Below, piece after piece: positions 46,841 to 55,869 of a stretch of DNA of 64,000 nt. The first letter of the stretch is position 1. Every line of letters starts with the position of its first letter. Position numbers and translations under genes: made by a program. The DNA comes from Collinsella aerofaciens (GTDB taxonomy: Bacteria; Actinomycetota; Coriobacteriia; Coriobacteriales; Coriobacteriaceae): positions 1-64,000 of the forward strand of contig NZ_JADMSU010000007.1 in the NCBI RefSeq assembly GCF_015561195.1. Reading direction: 5' to 3'. The notes under the pieces were generated by a model. It made no database searches. It saw only the letters and a program-made list of their open reading frames with translations, and was not told where the DNA came from.

Positions 46841-47782
46841 TTATTTAGCGGAGACCTTGCCGCTGGCGTCCTTGACGACCTTCATCGCAGAGACGGGGAT
46901 AAAGCCCTGCTCCTCGACGAGCTTGCCCTGGACGTCGTCGGAAAGCATAAACTCCAGGAAGGCCTTGGTCGCCTCATCGGCGTCCTTAGAGCAGTACATA
47001 TGCTCGGTAGCCCAGATCTTGAAGGAGTTGTCGGTGACGTTCTTGCTCTTGGGCTCGACGCCTTCGACCTTGATGGCGTTGAACTTGGAGTCATCGAAGT
47101 GCGAGAAGTCGAGGTAGGAGATGGCGTTGTCGGTGCTGGCGATCTGGGTCTGGACGTCGCCGGACTTATCGAGCTCGGCGTCGCCCTTGAAGTCGACGGC
47201 CTCGTCGCCAAAGACGGCGGCCTCGAAGGTGGCGCGGGTGCCGGAGCCGGCCTTGCGGTTGAGAACAACGATCTTGGCGTCGTCGCCGCCGACCTCCTTC
47301 CAGTTGGTGATCTGGCCGGAGAAGATGCCCTTGAGCTGCTCGAGGGTCAGGTCGTCGACCGTCACGTTCTTGGAGACGACGGGGCCCATGCCCACGACGG
47401 CGACCTCGTGGTCGACGAGGTTCTTGACCTGATCGGCCTCGAGCTTGGTCTCGGCAAAGACGTCGGAGTTGCCGATGGTGACGGTGCCGGCGGCAACAGC
47501 GGTCAGGCCCTTGCCCGAACCGTTACCCGAGCCGGAGATGGAAACGTCCGGGTTGGCGTCCATGAACTTCTCGGCAGCAGCCTCGACGAGAGCCTGGAAC
47601 GAGGAGGCGCCGTCGTAGGTTACCTCGCCGGAGACAGACTCGGCAGCGGCAGCGGCGCTACCCTTATCGGCGGCGTCGGATGCGCCCGAGCCACCGCAGC
47701 CAACGAGACCGAGACCGACGATGCTGGCAAGACCACCAGCGAGGCCGAGGAACTGACGACGAGAATAAGCCTGATCGAGCAT
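46841..47782 (-). CDS. pstS: Phosphate-binding lipoprotein PstS
   Basis: This 313-residue protein has an export signal with twin arginine (SRRQFLGLAGG) and the lipobox LVGC, so it is a lipoprotein probably sent through the Tat route and anchored outside the membrane. The mature part shows the phosphate-binding pattern: GSGNGSGKGLTAVAAG, VVLNRKAGSGTRATFE and NAISYLDFS. The ATG at 47782 has AAAGGA upstream. A hairpin GCGGGCA/TGCCCGC stands in its leader. It is the first gene of the pst operon. Confidence 0.93.
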   Translation of the reverse strand: MLDQAYSRRQFLGLAGGLASIVGLGLVGCGGSGASDAADKGSAAAAAESVSGEVTYDGASSFQALVEAAAEKFMDANPDVSISGSGNGSGKGLTAVAAGTVTIGNSDVFAETKLEADQVKNLVDHEVAVVGMGPVVSKNVTVDDLTLEQLKGIFSGQITNWKEVGGDDAKIVVLNRKAGSGTRATFEAAVFGDEAVDFKGDAELDKSGDVQTQIASTDNAISYLDFSHFDDSKFNAIKVEGVEPKSKNVTDNSFKIWATEHMYCSKDADEATKAFLEFMLSDDVQGKLVEEQGFIPVSAMKVVKDASGKVSAK

Positions 47783-48171
47783 GATCTTCCTTTCATACAT
47801 GCGACTCGCGGGCACCCTGCCCGCTTTGCTGTTTGGAAAGATACGGCCTCGATCGGGCAGCGCCCGCGCCAACTGCGCTTTCTTACGGGCTATTGATAGA
47901 CCCTTACCGCAAGCTCTACCCAGCCTTTACAAACGGATAACAATCCAGCGTCGAACATGGCACACCTTTTACACCGGAGGAGCGTCCCCAACGACTATCC
48001 CACCGCAACAGAAAAAGCCCGGGCAAAAGCACCGGGCTCGTAATTCAAGTTTGTATCCAAGCAGGATATAGGGGTTTCCCAGGTGCCCGAGATTGCCCCG
48101 AAAGAGGAGCGCCGCGTACTTCGGTACGCAAGCGACGGTTTGAGGGGCAAGGTCGGGTGCCTGGGGAAGCC
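47783..48171. other. 389-base region upstream of pstS and downstream of the dipeptidase
   Basis: It holds the pstS promoter region (no exact PHO box fixed by eye), a - strand terminator at 48012-48039 (AGCCCGG paired with CCGGGCT and five T) that would end the dipeptidase transcript, and the nested hairpin at 48072-48172. No gene is seen. Confidence 0.6.
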
Positions 48172-48172
48172 C
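48072..48172. repeat. Nested 100-nt inverted-repeat structure at the dipeptidase stop
   Basis: Outer imperfect arms 48072-48103 and 48139-48172 (about 32 bases with several mismatches and two bulges) enclose an inner hairpin with a TTCG tetraloop (CGTAC-TTCG-GTACG, about 48115-48128). The right arm touches the dipeptidase stop codon. Confidence 0.8.
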
Positions 48173-49608
48173 TACAACTCCAGCTCATTCAAGCGCAGGA
48201 TTGCCACGATGTAGATCTTGAGCGCCTGCTTGAGCTGTTCCTCGCTGGCGCACTCGTTGGGGCCGTGCATCTGGCCGCCCCACGCGGGCAGCTCAAGACC
48301 GGTCTCCTCGGGGCCAAACGACACGGCGCGGGCAAAGTTGCGCGCGTACGTACCGCCGCCCATGGCAAAGGGCTCAGCATGCTTGCCCGTAAACTCGTTA
48401 TAGGTATCAATAAGCGCCTTCACGGCCGGATCGTCGGCCGAAACTGAGAACGGCACCTTGGCACGACCCACGCGATACGTCACACCAAAGCGGCCCACGA
48501 GCGGCTCGAGCTGCTCGCGGATGGTATCGGCACTGGTGCTGCCGGGGAAGCGCACGTCGATGACCTGCTCAATATGGCCATCCGCCACGCGGATGACGCC
48601 AGCGTTGCAGGTAAGCGGGCCAAACGCCGGACTCGTCGCATCGATACCCAGGCCGCGGCCATAGGCATCCGCATGCACAAAGGCCAGGAACTTGACGAAC
48701 TCGTGCTCGGCAGGCGTCAGCAGGCGCTCGTCGCGTGCACCAAACGCGTCCTCGGCCTCACGCAGATACGCCACGATGAGGCCGACGGCATTGATCGTTC
48801 CCTCGGGCATCGAGGCGTGACCGCCAATACCGTGGGCGAAAATCTGCGCATGCCCGTTATCGAGCGTCGTGATCTCCAGGCGGTCGGCGTTCTCGACCGG
48901 CGCCGGCAGCTCATCGGCGGCAATCGCGAGCTCGCAGATGGACTGCGACGGAATGGCATTGCTTGCCTCGGCGCCGCTCCAGGACACGATGCGCCCGCCA
49001 TCGATCTTGGGACTCACAAACGTCGCCCCAAACTGGCCCTTCTCGGCATTGCAGACCGGAAACTCGGCATCGGGCGTAAACAGAAAGTCGGGGTCTGCGT
49101 AGTTCTCCAGATAATGGTGAACGTCGGACATGCCCACTTCCTCATCGCAGCCCAGCAGCGCGCGGAAGGTGTAGCGCGGAACAATGCCGTGCTTGAGCAG
49201 GTAGGCGCCGGCGTAGAGCGACAACACCGCCGGGCCCTTGTCGTCAATCACGCCGCGACCGAGCAGCCAGCCCTCGCGGCGCTCCATCGCAAACGGGTCG
49301 GTGCTCCAACCGGGGCCAGCGGGTACCACGTCCACATGGCAGATAGTCGCAAGCTGCTTATCGCCGCGGCCCGGGATATCGGCGATTCCCACAAAGCCCT
49401 CGTCATCGCTCGTCTGGTAGCCGAGCTTTTGCGCAATGCCGAGCGCGCAATCGAGCGCATCACGGACCGGGCGGCCAAACGGCGCGCCGGGCTCCGCATC
49501 GGCAGAAACTGCCACGGACGGATAGCTCACCAGCTGCTCGATATCGGCGACGACATCTTCCCAGACCTCGTCGACATACTCGGTAACGCTCTGCTCCACC
49601 TGATTCAT
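48172..49608 (-). CDS. M20 family dipeptidase, PepV-like
   Basis: This 478-residue zinc peptidase has ATICHVDVVPAGPGW near residue 82, GRGVIDDKGPAV near 112, and LLGCDEEVGMSDVHHY near 148. These are the metal ligands and the catalytic Glu of PepV-like dipeptidases, which release amino acids from dipeptides in the cytoplasm. GAGG stands before the ATG at 49608; the upstream extension lacks a site. Its stop codon lies at the edge of a nested hairpin. Confidence 0.88.
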   Translation of the reverse strand: MNQVEQSVTEYVDEVWEDVVADIEQLVSYPSVAVSADAEPGAPFGRPVRDALDCALGIAQKLGYQTSDDEGFVGIADIPGRGDKQLATICHVDVVPAGPGWSTDPFAMERREGWLLGRGVIDDKGPAVLSLYAGAYLLKHGIVPRYTFRALLGCDEEVGMSDVHHYLENYADPDFLFTPDAEFPVCNAEKGQFGATFVSPKIDGGRIVSWSGAEASNAIPSQSICELAIAADELPAPVENADRLEITTLDNGHAQIFAHGIGGHASMPEGTINAVGLIVAYLREAEDAFGARDERLLTPAEHEFVKFLAFVHADAYGRGLGIDATSPAFGPLTCNAGVIRVADGHIEQVIDVRFPGSTSADTIREQLEPLVGRFGVTYRVGRAKVPFSVSADDPAVKALIDTYNEFTGKHAEPFAMGGGTYARNFARAVSFGPEETGLELPAWGGQMHGPNECASEEQLKQALKIYIVAILRLNELEL

Positions 49609-49662
49609 GGACGACCTCCTTACCAATGAGCGGCAAGCGTACCCGCCCCTCACATTACGTCA

Positions 49663-50325
49663 TTAGATAGCGAAAAGTTTAGCAAGCTCGGCCGCCGAGT
49701 GCACCACCGCATCGGCACCCGCCGCCTCATGCTCGCCCGGCACCGCCGCGCCCGAATAGATGCCGATGCACGGCACGCCCATTGCGTGCGCGCCCTCGAC
49801 GTCGTTAAAGCGATCGCCGATCATCACGGCCTCGTCCGCGGCCGCGCCCAAGGCCGCCAGGGCATCGCGGACCGAATCGGCCTTGGTCTCACGCCCCAGT
49901 GGCGGATTCATGCCAACCACGGCTTCGAACTGAGAAAGTCCCAGCTCATGCACCATGTCGATACACTTTGCCTCCATGCGAGACGTCGCCACGGCCATGC
50001 GATGACCCTGCGCCGCCAAGCCATCGAGCAGCTCGGGGATTCCGTCGAACACGGGATACTCCTCCGGACCCAGCTCGTCAAAAAAGGCACGGTACTCGTC
50101 GGCCACCACGAGCGACTCCTCGCGCGTAAAGCCGTAAAAGTCGTGGAAGCTCTTCCACAGCGGAGGCCCGATCATGCGACGCAGGTCACCCATCTGCGCC
50201 TCCGAAAACCCGCGCGCGGCCAACGTTTTGCGTGTCGAGGTCATCACCGCCCGACCCGTATCTGCCACCGTGCCATCGAAATCAAACAGCACGACCGGCC
50301 GCTTGCCTATCTCCAGTGCCTCCAT
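49663..50325 (-). CDS. HAD-superfamily phosphatase, phosphoglycolate/pyrophosphatase-like
   Basis: This 220-residue protein has VVLFDFDGTVADT near residue 12, MAVATSRMEAK as motif II, and AVMIGDRFNDVEGA as motif IV, with a C1 helical cap. This is the PGP/PpaX/5'-nucleotidase-like group. The ATG at 50325 has AGAGGG upstream. The substrate is open. Confidence 0.88.
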   Translation of the reverse strand: MEALEIGKRPVVLFDFDGTVADTGRAVMTSTRKTLAARGFSEAQMGDLRRMIGPPLWKSFHDFYGFTREESLVVADEYRAFFDELGPEEYPVFDGIPELLDGLAAQGHRMAVATSRMEAKCIDMVHELGLSQFEAVVGMNPPLGRETKADSVRDALAALGAAADEAVMIGDRFNDVEGAHAMGVPCIGIYSGAAVPGEHEAAGADAVVHSAAELAKLFAI

Positions 50326-50481
50326 CGGTATCCCTCTTCCCCAGTTGATGATTTCCACACCGACACTTCAAACTGTTGACTATTCAACAATTGAACCTAG
50401 CAATGTAGAGCAACTCCACTATACTTGTCGCACTTTGCTCTCAATCGGCGGCGCCGTGGCGCCCCATCGAAAGGTGCAATT

Positions 50482-51342
50482 ATGTCTTTTGCCATCATAA
50501 CCGACTCCACGTCGGACATCTCCCCCGCCCGTGCTCAAGAGCTCGGCATTTACGTGATTCCGCTGCATGTGATTATCGAGGGCGAGGACCTGCTCGACCA
50601 GGTGCAGATTACCGCCGAGGAATACGTCGCGCGCATGGCCGGCTCCGAGCGGCTGCCGCACACCTCGCAGCCGAGCGCCGGCGAGTTCAAGGCGCTGTTT
50701 GACCGCGTGCGCGCCGATGGCCACGACAGCGCGATCTTTATCTCGCTGTGCAGCGAGTGGTCCGCCTGCTATGCCAACGCATGCCTGGTCGCCGAGACCC
50801 ACGAGCTCGACGTGCGCTGCATCGATTCGCGCACCGGCTCGGGCGCCGAGGGTCTGCTGGTGGAGTACGCGCTTGCCATGCGCGAGGACGGCCGCAGCTT
50901 GGACGAGACCGAGGCGCAGATCCGCGCGACGCTGCCCGACGCCCACCTGCTGCTGATTCCCCGCACGCTCGAGAACCTGGTTAAGAACGGCCGCGCACCC
51001 AAGCTCGCCGGCCATCTCACGCAGATGCTCAACATTCGCCTGGCCGTTTCGCCGGAGTGGAAATCGGGCGAGATCAAGGCCATCAAAAAGGGCCGCGGCG
51101 CCAAGCGCATCGTCGCCAACACCATGGCTGACTGCCTCGCATTTTTGGCCGAGCATCCGGGTTCCAGCGTACGCGTGCTCACGACCGGCGCCGCCGAGGA
51201 GCAGGAGCTCGTCAACCAGGCGCTCGCAGGCCAGGACTTTGTCGATGCTGGCACCGGCCCCATCGGCTGCACCATCGCGACCCACGTAGGCGTCGACGCC
51301 ATCGCCATCAGCTACTGCCCCCGCTACCAACCTACCAATTAG
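50482..51342 (+). CDS. DegV family fatty-acid-binding protein
   Basis: This 286-residue protein starts FAIITDSTSDISPARAQELGI and has LPHTSQPSAGEF and CIDSRTGSGAEGLLV, all DegV motifs. DegV/FakB proteins bind a fatty acid for phosphorylation by FakA. The ATG at 50482 has AAAGG upstream. It is a single gene here. Confidence 0.9.
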   Translation: MSFAIITDSTSDISPARAQELGIYVIPLHVIIEGEDLLDQVQITAEEYVARMAGSERLPHTSQPSAGEFKALFDRVRADGHDSAIFISLCSEWSACYANACLVAETHELDVRCIDSRTGSGAEGLLVEYALAMREDGRSLDETEAQIRATLPDAHLLLIPRTLENLVKNGRAPKLAGHLTQMLNIRLAVSPEWKSGEIKAIKKGRGAKRIVANTMADCLAFLAEHPGSSVRVLTTGAAEEQELVNQALAGQDFVDAGTGPIGCTIATHVGVDAIAISYCPRYQPTN

Positions 51343-51512
51343 GGACAGGTTTATTTTGGCAGGTTTTATCTAGGCAAACGTCAGGCACTAACAAAGGCTT
51401 GCCTGACAAGATCGAACATGCCAAAGCTGCCGAACAACCGAGGTACAACCAGCCACAACGAAGCAACCACGCCGACGCGCCGCAACTCAAAGCGCGCCGG
51501 TGTCTTTTTAGG

Positions 51513-51580
51513 AGTTGCGGCGGAAAAGGGACCGTTTTAGCCGAAGGGCCGCCATCACCGATTCCCATTACGCCGCAACT
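51513..51580. repeat. Diverged member of the GTTGCGGTG inverted-repeat family
   Basis: AGTTGCGGCG at the left pairs with CGCCGCAACT at the right. The internal order (GGGACCGTTTTAGCC, then GGGCCGCC, then ATTCCC) parallels the copy at 55053-55115. Confidence 0.6.
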
Positions 51581-51656
51581 TCATTGCCGTTCAACTACCC
51601 AATCGAGATATTGATGGCAATCGACGTCCTATCCAGCCCCCGTGATACCCCTTGGT

Positions 51657-51866
51657 CAAAAAATGGCAAATATGAGTACTGTTACCAATTTAGTGACAGC
51701 GAAATCTGGCTGAATTTGCCATCTTTCACCAATTCCGAGCGCCATAAAGTCCCGAATCGCCATGTTTAGAGGGTTGGCTATATCCAATCCAAGTCGATTG
51801 GTCTTAAATACTTTCAAGATGATATGATACTGCCCAAACAACAGTACTCATATTTGCCATTTTTTG
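51657..51866. mobile_element. MITE-like element with perfect 27-bp terminal inverted repeats
   Basis: Arms 51657-51683 and 51840-51866 are exact reverse complements, each ending in six A or T plus one C/G pair. The 156-base interior has no supported ORF and no transposase. The size, the perfect ends and the position in an accessory region fit a non-autonomous element moved by a transposase elsewhere. No target duplication is obvious. Confidence 0.65.
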
Positions 51867-52054
51867 CCCACAGGGTCTATTCGAGGATAGTTACTTGCGT
51901 CTCCAGCCCGCCTCATGGCCGCTAATACCCATTCAGCAACAGCTGCCGCACATTTTGACATCAGCCAAACACCACTCACGGAGCTGTACTCCACTATCGC
52001 CGAACCAAAATCAGAGTCGAGTCCCCTAAAATCAAAATACGTACCCTCATTTCA

Positions 52055-55000
52055 ATGAGCCCCGACAAGAACGGCATACACATGAGCACCGTCACGCATC
52101 AATACGCCCTCATCGGGGACACGCTATTCCAATTCAAGAAAACCGTTGCCCATGCATCGGAACCGCACAGCCAAATCGTCATCTGCAGCAACGGTCCAGA
52201 CATCCGTTACGCAACACTGGAAGAATGGGAGAAAGCTGGCGAATCTTTCGATGGACGGGCGCAGGTCGAGGGCATCGTCACCAGTGCGAGCCCAGCGCGC
52301 GACAAGCTCGAGCTCTTTCGCAATCTCTTTACCGGCCGCAAAGACGTTTACGCTCATGGATACCGCAGAAAAGACGGGGGAATCGGCTATACACCCGCCT
52401 GCGCAAATGAGTGGAAGGCAGGCATTTGCCCCAAAGCAAGCCATCAGAAAGTAAAATGCGCGGAATGCGGCAACCGCATCTTCCCCGAGCTGAGCGACGC
52501 CGCGATCGTCGCCCATTTCAAAGGCAACGACGACAGGCTTCGAGATGTCATAGGTCAATACGTTCTCGATAGTGACAGCAACACAAAAGTCCTGGTCATC
52601 GATTTCGATGAAGCTGATTGGAAAGAAGCAGCAAACGCCATTCGGCTTACCGCAAAAAGCCATGGAATCGATGCCGCTGTTGAGCGATCGAGATCAGGCA
52701 ATGGCGCACATGTCTGGTTTTTCTTCCTAGAGCTCATCAGCGCAAAGACCGCACGAGATTTTGGAAGCAGCCTAATCACCGAAGCGGCGACACTCAACAA
52801 GACAATCACCTTCAAGGCTTTTGACCGAATGCTGCCCGCGCAGTCCACCATTCCTGAGGGCGGCTTCGGAAATCTCATAGCGCTGCCTTTTCAAGGAAAA
52901 GCGCAGCAAAAAGGAAACAGTGTATTTGTTGACGAACAATTTGAGCCCTTTCCCGATCAATGGCTTTACCTTTCGCAAATCCAGTTAATCCCGCGCGCGA
53001 CGGTGCAAAGTCTGATCGAGAGCATCGAAAATAGGCCGCATGGAATAGCAGCCGCAGCGGCGGCAAACACCGCTGCGCCACATTCCCAGAGACTGCGAAG
53101 GCGACTTCCGCTCACGCCGCGGGACTTCCCGTCATCGCTGTCCGTCACGCAGGCAGATATGCTCTATATCCCCGAAAAATCTCTGAGCCCCGCAGCTCAA
53201 ATGGAAGTCCGCAGGCTTGCAACATTTGCCAACCCGGAATTCTTCCGCGCGCAATCAATGCATCAATCTGTATTCGGCAAACCGCGCTACATTGACCTCA
53301 GCGAACTTAGAGATGGCTGCGTCGCGATTCCCAGAGGCTGCAAGACTCAGCTTGAGCGGCTGCTTCAAGAAACCGGCGTTTCTGCCCATTATTCAGACAA
53401 GCGCAAGTCGGGCAATCCAATTGTGATGGCATTTAAAGGGATTCTTCGCCCTGAACAGCAAATTGCCGCCGAACAAATGCTCGGCTATGAAGACGGGATC
53501 ATGTCTGCACCGACGGGTTTCGGCAAAACCGTCATCGGAGCCTATCTTATTGCTACCATCGGTCTTCCAACGCTTGTCATCGTTCCCAAGACCGCGCTCA
53601 TTGCCCAATGGAAATCCCAGCTCGAACGATTTCTCGACATCACGGACAACAGAGAGCCCGTCCGAACCCCAAAAGGACGAATCAGCAAAAGGCAGCCCCC
53701 GCTCATTGGGCAAATCGGAGGAGGCAAGACCGCCATAAGCCACCTCATCGACATTGCCTCATTCCAGTCGCTATCCGGCAAGGACCCCCAGACCGACGAG
53801 TCATTCGCCAAGGAGTTCGTTCGCGATTACGGCCTCATTATCTGCGACGAATGTCACCATGCCGCCGCGCCGCAGCTTGAGCTTGCCCTCAAGTCCGCTC
53901 CGGCCAAATATGTATATGGCCTTTCCGCGACGCCCGAGCGTTCGGACGGACTCACACGGGCACTCTCGATGCTCTGCGGCCCGGTTCGCTATGTCGTCGA
54001 TCCAAAAACGCAAGCCATCCAACAGGGGATTCAGCGCGTTGTTAGACCGCGTTTCACCGGAATTCGATTACCCGCCTACGAACCGGGGGCATCCTTTAAC
54101 CAAATTCTCGATCTCCTGTGTGCACACGCCGCGAGAAACGAAGCAATTGTCGACGACGCCCTCGATGCCGCATCAAACGGCCGGCATCCGCTTGTGCTAT
54201 CTAAAAGGAAAAGGCATGCCGAAGAGCTATGCAAGCTACTTCAAAGCCGCGGACACGAACCCATACTCTTAACAGGAGAAATCGACGCCAAAGAAAGAAA
54301 AGCAATACTGAACAGTCTTCCCGGCTTCGAACACGAGCATCGAATCATCGTTGCAACCGAAAGCCTTCTGGGCGAGGGCTTCGACCTGTCCTACCTTGAC
54401 ACTCTGCTCATTGCCACACCAATATCTTGGGACGGCAGCATAACGCAGCAGGCAGGCAGACTGCACAGAAACCACGAGGGCAAACAGCGAGTTGAGATAT
54501 TCGACTATGTTGACCTGTCGATACCCATGCTCGCACGCATGTACCAAAAGAGACTCAAGACCTACGCCAAGCTGGGGTATGAAGTCTTTGCAGCAAACGA
54601 CAACAGACAGGACGATCGAAACATCCTCGTTAGGTCGGCAAGGGCCGTGGAGGCTTTTGCGAATGACATCGCGAACGCATCGAAAAGCATTTTTATTGCC
54701 GCGCCCTACGCATCCGCCGCATGCCTCGAAAAGCTCGCCGCCGCACTCGCGGATGCCACTGCCCGTGGGATTTCCCTTGAGATTTCCATTGCTTCGACTC
54801 CACGCGATGACGTGAAAGCGATTTTTGCCGAGATGAACGTCGACTATCTCATCAAAGCCGAAGGACGCCTGTGCGCATCAGTGATTGACGAGCAAACCGT
54901 CTGGTACGGAGCTATTCCGTTGCTGGCTTTCCCTAAAAAAGAAGACTGCAGCATCCGTTTCAAAAGCAGCGAAGTCGCAGCCGAGCTTTTGAGCGAAATC

Positions 55001-55066
55001 CAGCGAAAAGGGGAACCGGAGGCCGCGGCAATGAACGGGGCGTCCCCAGCAGTTGCGGTGAAATAG
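52055..55066 (+). CDS. TOTE-type primase-helicase fusion protein
   Basis: This protein of about 1,003 residues has several parts in order. A Cys-rich zinc segment (CPKASHQKVKCAECG, about residues 125-145) precedes an archaeo-eukaryotic primase-like domain with VLVIDFDEAD near 183 and SGNGAHVWFF near 214 (DxD and sxH motifs). A superfamily 2 helicase follows, with SAPTGFGKT near 483, ICDECHHAA near 597 and AGRLHRNHEG near 810. The C-terminal part (about 870-990) resembles a phospholipase-D-like domain. This matches proteins of TOTE conflict systems, thought to act in defence or element conflict. The start is unsure: ATG at 52055 or 52082, both with weak ribosome sites. Its stop codon lies inside a repeat. 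Confidence 0.75.
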   Translation: MSPDKNGIHMSTVTHQYALIGDTLFQFKKTVAHASEPHSQIVICSNGPDIRYATLEEWEKAGESFDGRAQVEGIVTSASPARDKLELFRNLFTGRKDVYAHGYRRKDGGIGYTPACANEWKAGICPKASHQKVKCAECGNRIFPELSDAAIVAHFKGNDDRLRDVIGQYVLDSDSNTKVLVIDFDEADWKEAANAIRLTAKSHGIDAAVERSRSGNGAHVWFFFLELISAKTARDFGSSLITEAATLNKTITFKAFDRMLPAQSTIPEGGFGNLIALPFQGKAQQKGNSVFVDEQFEPFPDQWLYLSQIQLIPRATVQSLIESIENRPHGIAAAAAANTAAPHSQRLRRRLPLTPRDFPSSLSVTQADMLYIPEKSLSPAAQMEVRRLATFANPEFFRAQSMHQSVFGKPRYIDLSELRDGCVAIPRGCKTQLERLLQETGVSAHYSDKRKSGNPIVMAFKGILRPEQQIAAEQMLGYEDGIMSAPTGFGKTVIGAYLIATIGLPTLVIVPKTALIAQWKSQLERFLDITDNREPVRTPKGRISKRQPPLIGQIGGGKTAISHLIDIASFQSLSGKDPQTDESFAKEFVRDYGLIICDECHHAAAPQLELALKSAPAKYVYGLSATPERSDGLTRALSMLCGPVRYVVDPKTQAIQQGIQRVVRPRFTGIRLPAYEPGASFNQILDLLCAHAARNEAIVDDALDAASNGRHPLVLSKRKRHAEELCKLLQSRGHEPILLTGEIDAKERKAILNSLPGFEHEHRIIVATESLLGEGFDLSYLDTLLIATPISWDGSITQQAGRLHRNHEGKQRVEIFDYVDLSIPMLARMYQKRLKTYAKLGYEVFAANDNRQDDRNILVRSARAVEAFANDIANASKSIFIAAPYASAACLEKLAAALADATARGISLEISIASTPRDDVKAIFAEMNVDYLIKAEGRLCASVIDEQTVWYGAIPLLAFPKKEDCSIRFKSSEVAAELLSEIQRKGEPEAAAMNGASPAVAVK

Positions 55067-55115
55067 GGGCTGTTTTTAGCCAATCGGCCGTTCATCAATC
55101 CCTATTTCACCGCAA
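55053..55115. repeat. Inverted repeat of the GTTGCGGTG family overlapping a gene end
   Basis: TTGCGGTGAAATAGGG at 55053-55068 pairs exactly with 55100-55115. The TAG inside the left arm is the stop of the primase-helicase gene, so the repeat supplies its last codons. Confidence 0.85.
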
Positions 55116-55130
55116 GTCATAAGTGGGCAA

Positions 55131-55439
55131 TCAGCCCTGCGGACCCTGGAACAGCTCCTCATGCGAGCCCATTCTGACCAGCCGGATCACAGGATTAGTC
55201 TTATGCGGCAGGTAGAGAACGACCACATCGACCAAACCATCGGATAGATGGAAATCGATGTGGCCGTTGTAGTTTCCGCCCGGGTTTGAAAGCTCATGGG
55301 CGCCATATTCCGCGGGAAGCGAGCCGTAAGCCGCAAGCTCTGCGACAGCCGCCTTAAACTCCGTTTTTAGCTGCGGATGGACGCGCATCGTCCGTTTGTA
55401 ATCCGCCTTAAACTGGGCCTCGACTTTAATCTCAAACAT
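55131..55439 (-). CDS. YafQ/RelE-family mRNA interferase toxin
   Basis: This 102-residue protein has the YafQ-like pattern: QFKADYKRTMR near the N-terminus, AHELSNPGGNYNGHIDFHL, and VVLYLPHKTNPVIRLVRMGSHEELF at the end, with the conserved His residues. It would cleave mRNA on the ribosome when its antitoxin is degraded. It begins two bases after the antitoxin stop. Confidence 0.85.
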   Translation of the reverse strand: MFEIKVEAQFKADYKRTMRVHPQLKTEFKAAVAELAAYGSLPAEYGAHELSNPGGNYNGHIDFHLSDGLVDVVVLYLPHKTNPVIRLVRMGSHEELFQGPQG

Positions 55440-55441
55440 CG

Positions 55442-55741
55442 CTAGTCCTCATCGAGGAATGATATAAGCTCATCAGCGTTATTGAATGACGGGCTGTCGT
55501 CTGGCAGAATCCCCAACTCATGAGCTTCGGCGATCACCATGGCGCGCCTCGTCGCCTCGTTGGGCACCTCCGCCCTTCCTACGATCTCAAAAGGAATCTT
55601 TCGTTGATTTACCAGCTGCCGAACAGCAAGGTTGAGATACGAATTGAGACTCAGGCCAACCGAATCCAAGAACGCAGTCGCCTGTTCCTTGAGTCCTTCT
55701 TCGATGCGAACCGTCGTGGGCTTAGCCGTTGCAGTAGACAT
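55442..55741 (-). CDS. RelB/DinJ-family antitoxin
   Basis: This 99-residue protein has an N-terminal ribbon-helix-helix (TVRIEEGLKEQATAFLDSVGLSLN) and a C-terminal toxin-binding tail, as in DinJ. GAGGAGG stands before the ATG at 55741. Short repeats at its promoter (CAGATTG copies near 55792 and 55812) may be the operator for autoregulation. Confidence 0.88.
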   Translation of the reverse strand: MSTATAKPTTVRIEEGLKEQATAFLDSVGLSLNSYLNLAVRQLVNQRKIPFEIVGRAEVPNEATRRAMVIAEAHELGILPDDSPSFNNADELISFLDED

Positions 55742-55869
55742 ACGCGACCTCCTCGCCTCGTCTTTTGCATCAGTATACCCCATTTAGATGGCAGATTGAT
55801 GTTAGATAGCATCAGATTGTCGTTCACATTACTGTAACCCACATTGCCGCAACGGCAGACACGCTCGCT

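Larger units (their letters stand above)
51343..52054. other. 712-base accessory gap with repeats
   Basis: Immediately after degV comes a GGGACAGG motif with a TTTTGGCAGGTTTT tail, a partial member of the hairpin family. Then follow the diverged inverted repeat at 51513-51580 and the MITE-like element at 51657-51866. The rest, up to the primase-helicase, is AT-rich without a supported gene. Confidence 0.6.

Noticed and set aside
45794-47896. 700-codon + strand ORF opposite pstA-pstC-pstS
   Set aside because: Covers three genuine pst genes in antisense and has no recognisable sequence.
51515-51769. 84-codon + strand ORF before the MITE-like element
   Set aside because: It runs through a hairpin repeat into a terminal inverted repeat, which is not expected of a gene, and has no domain.
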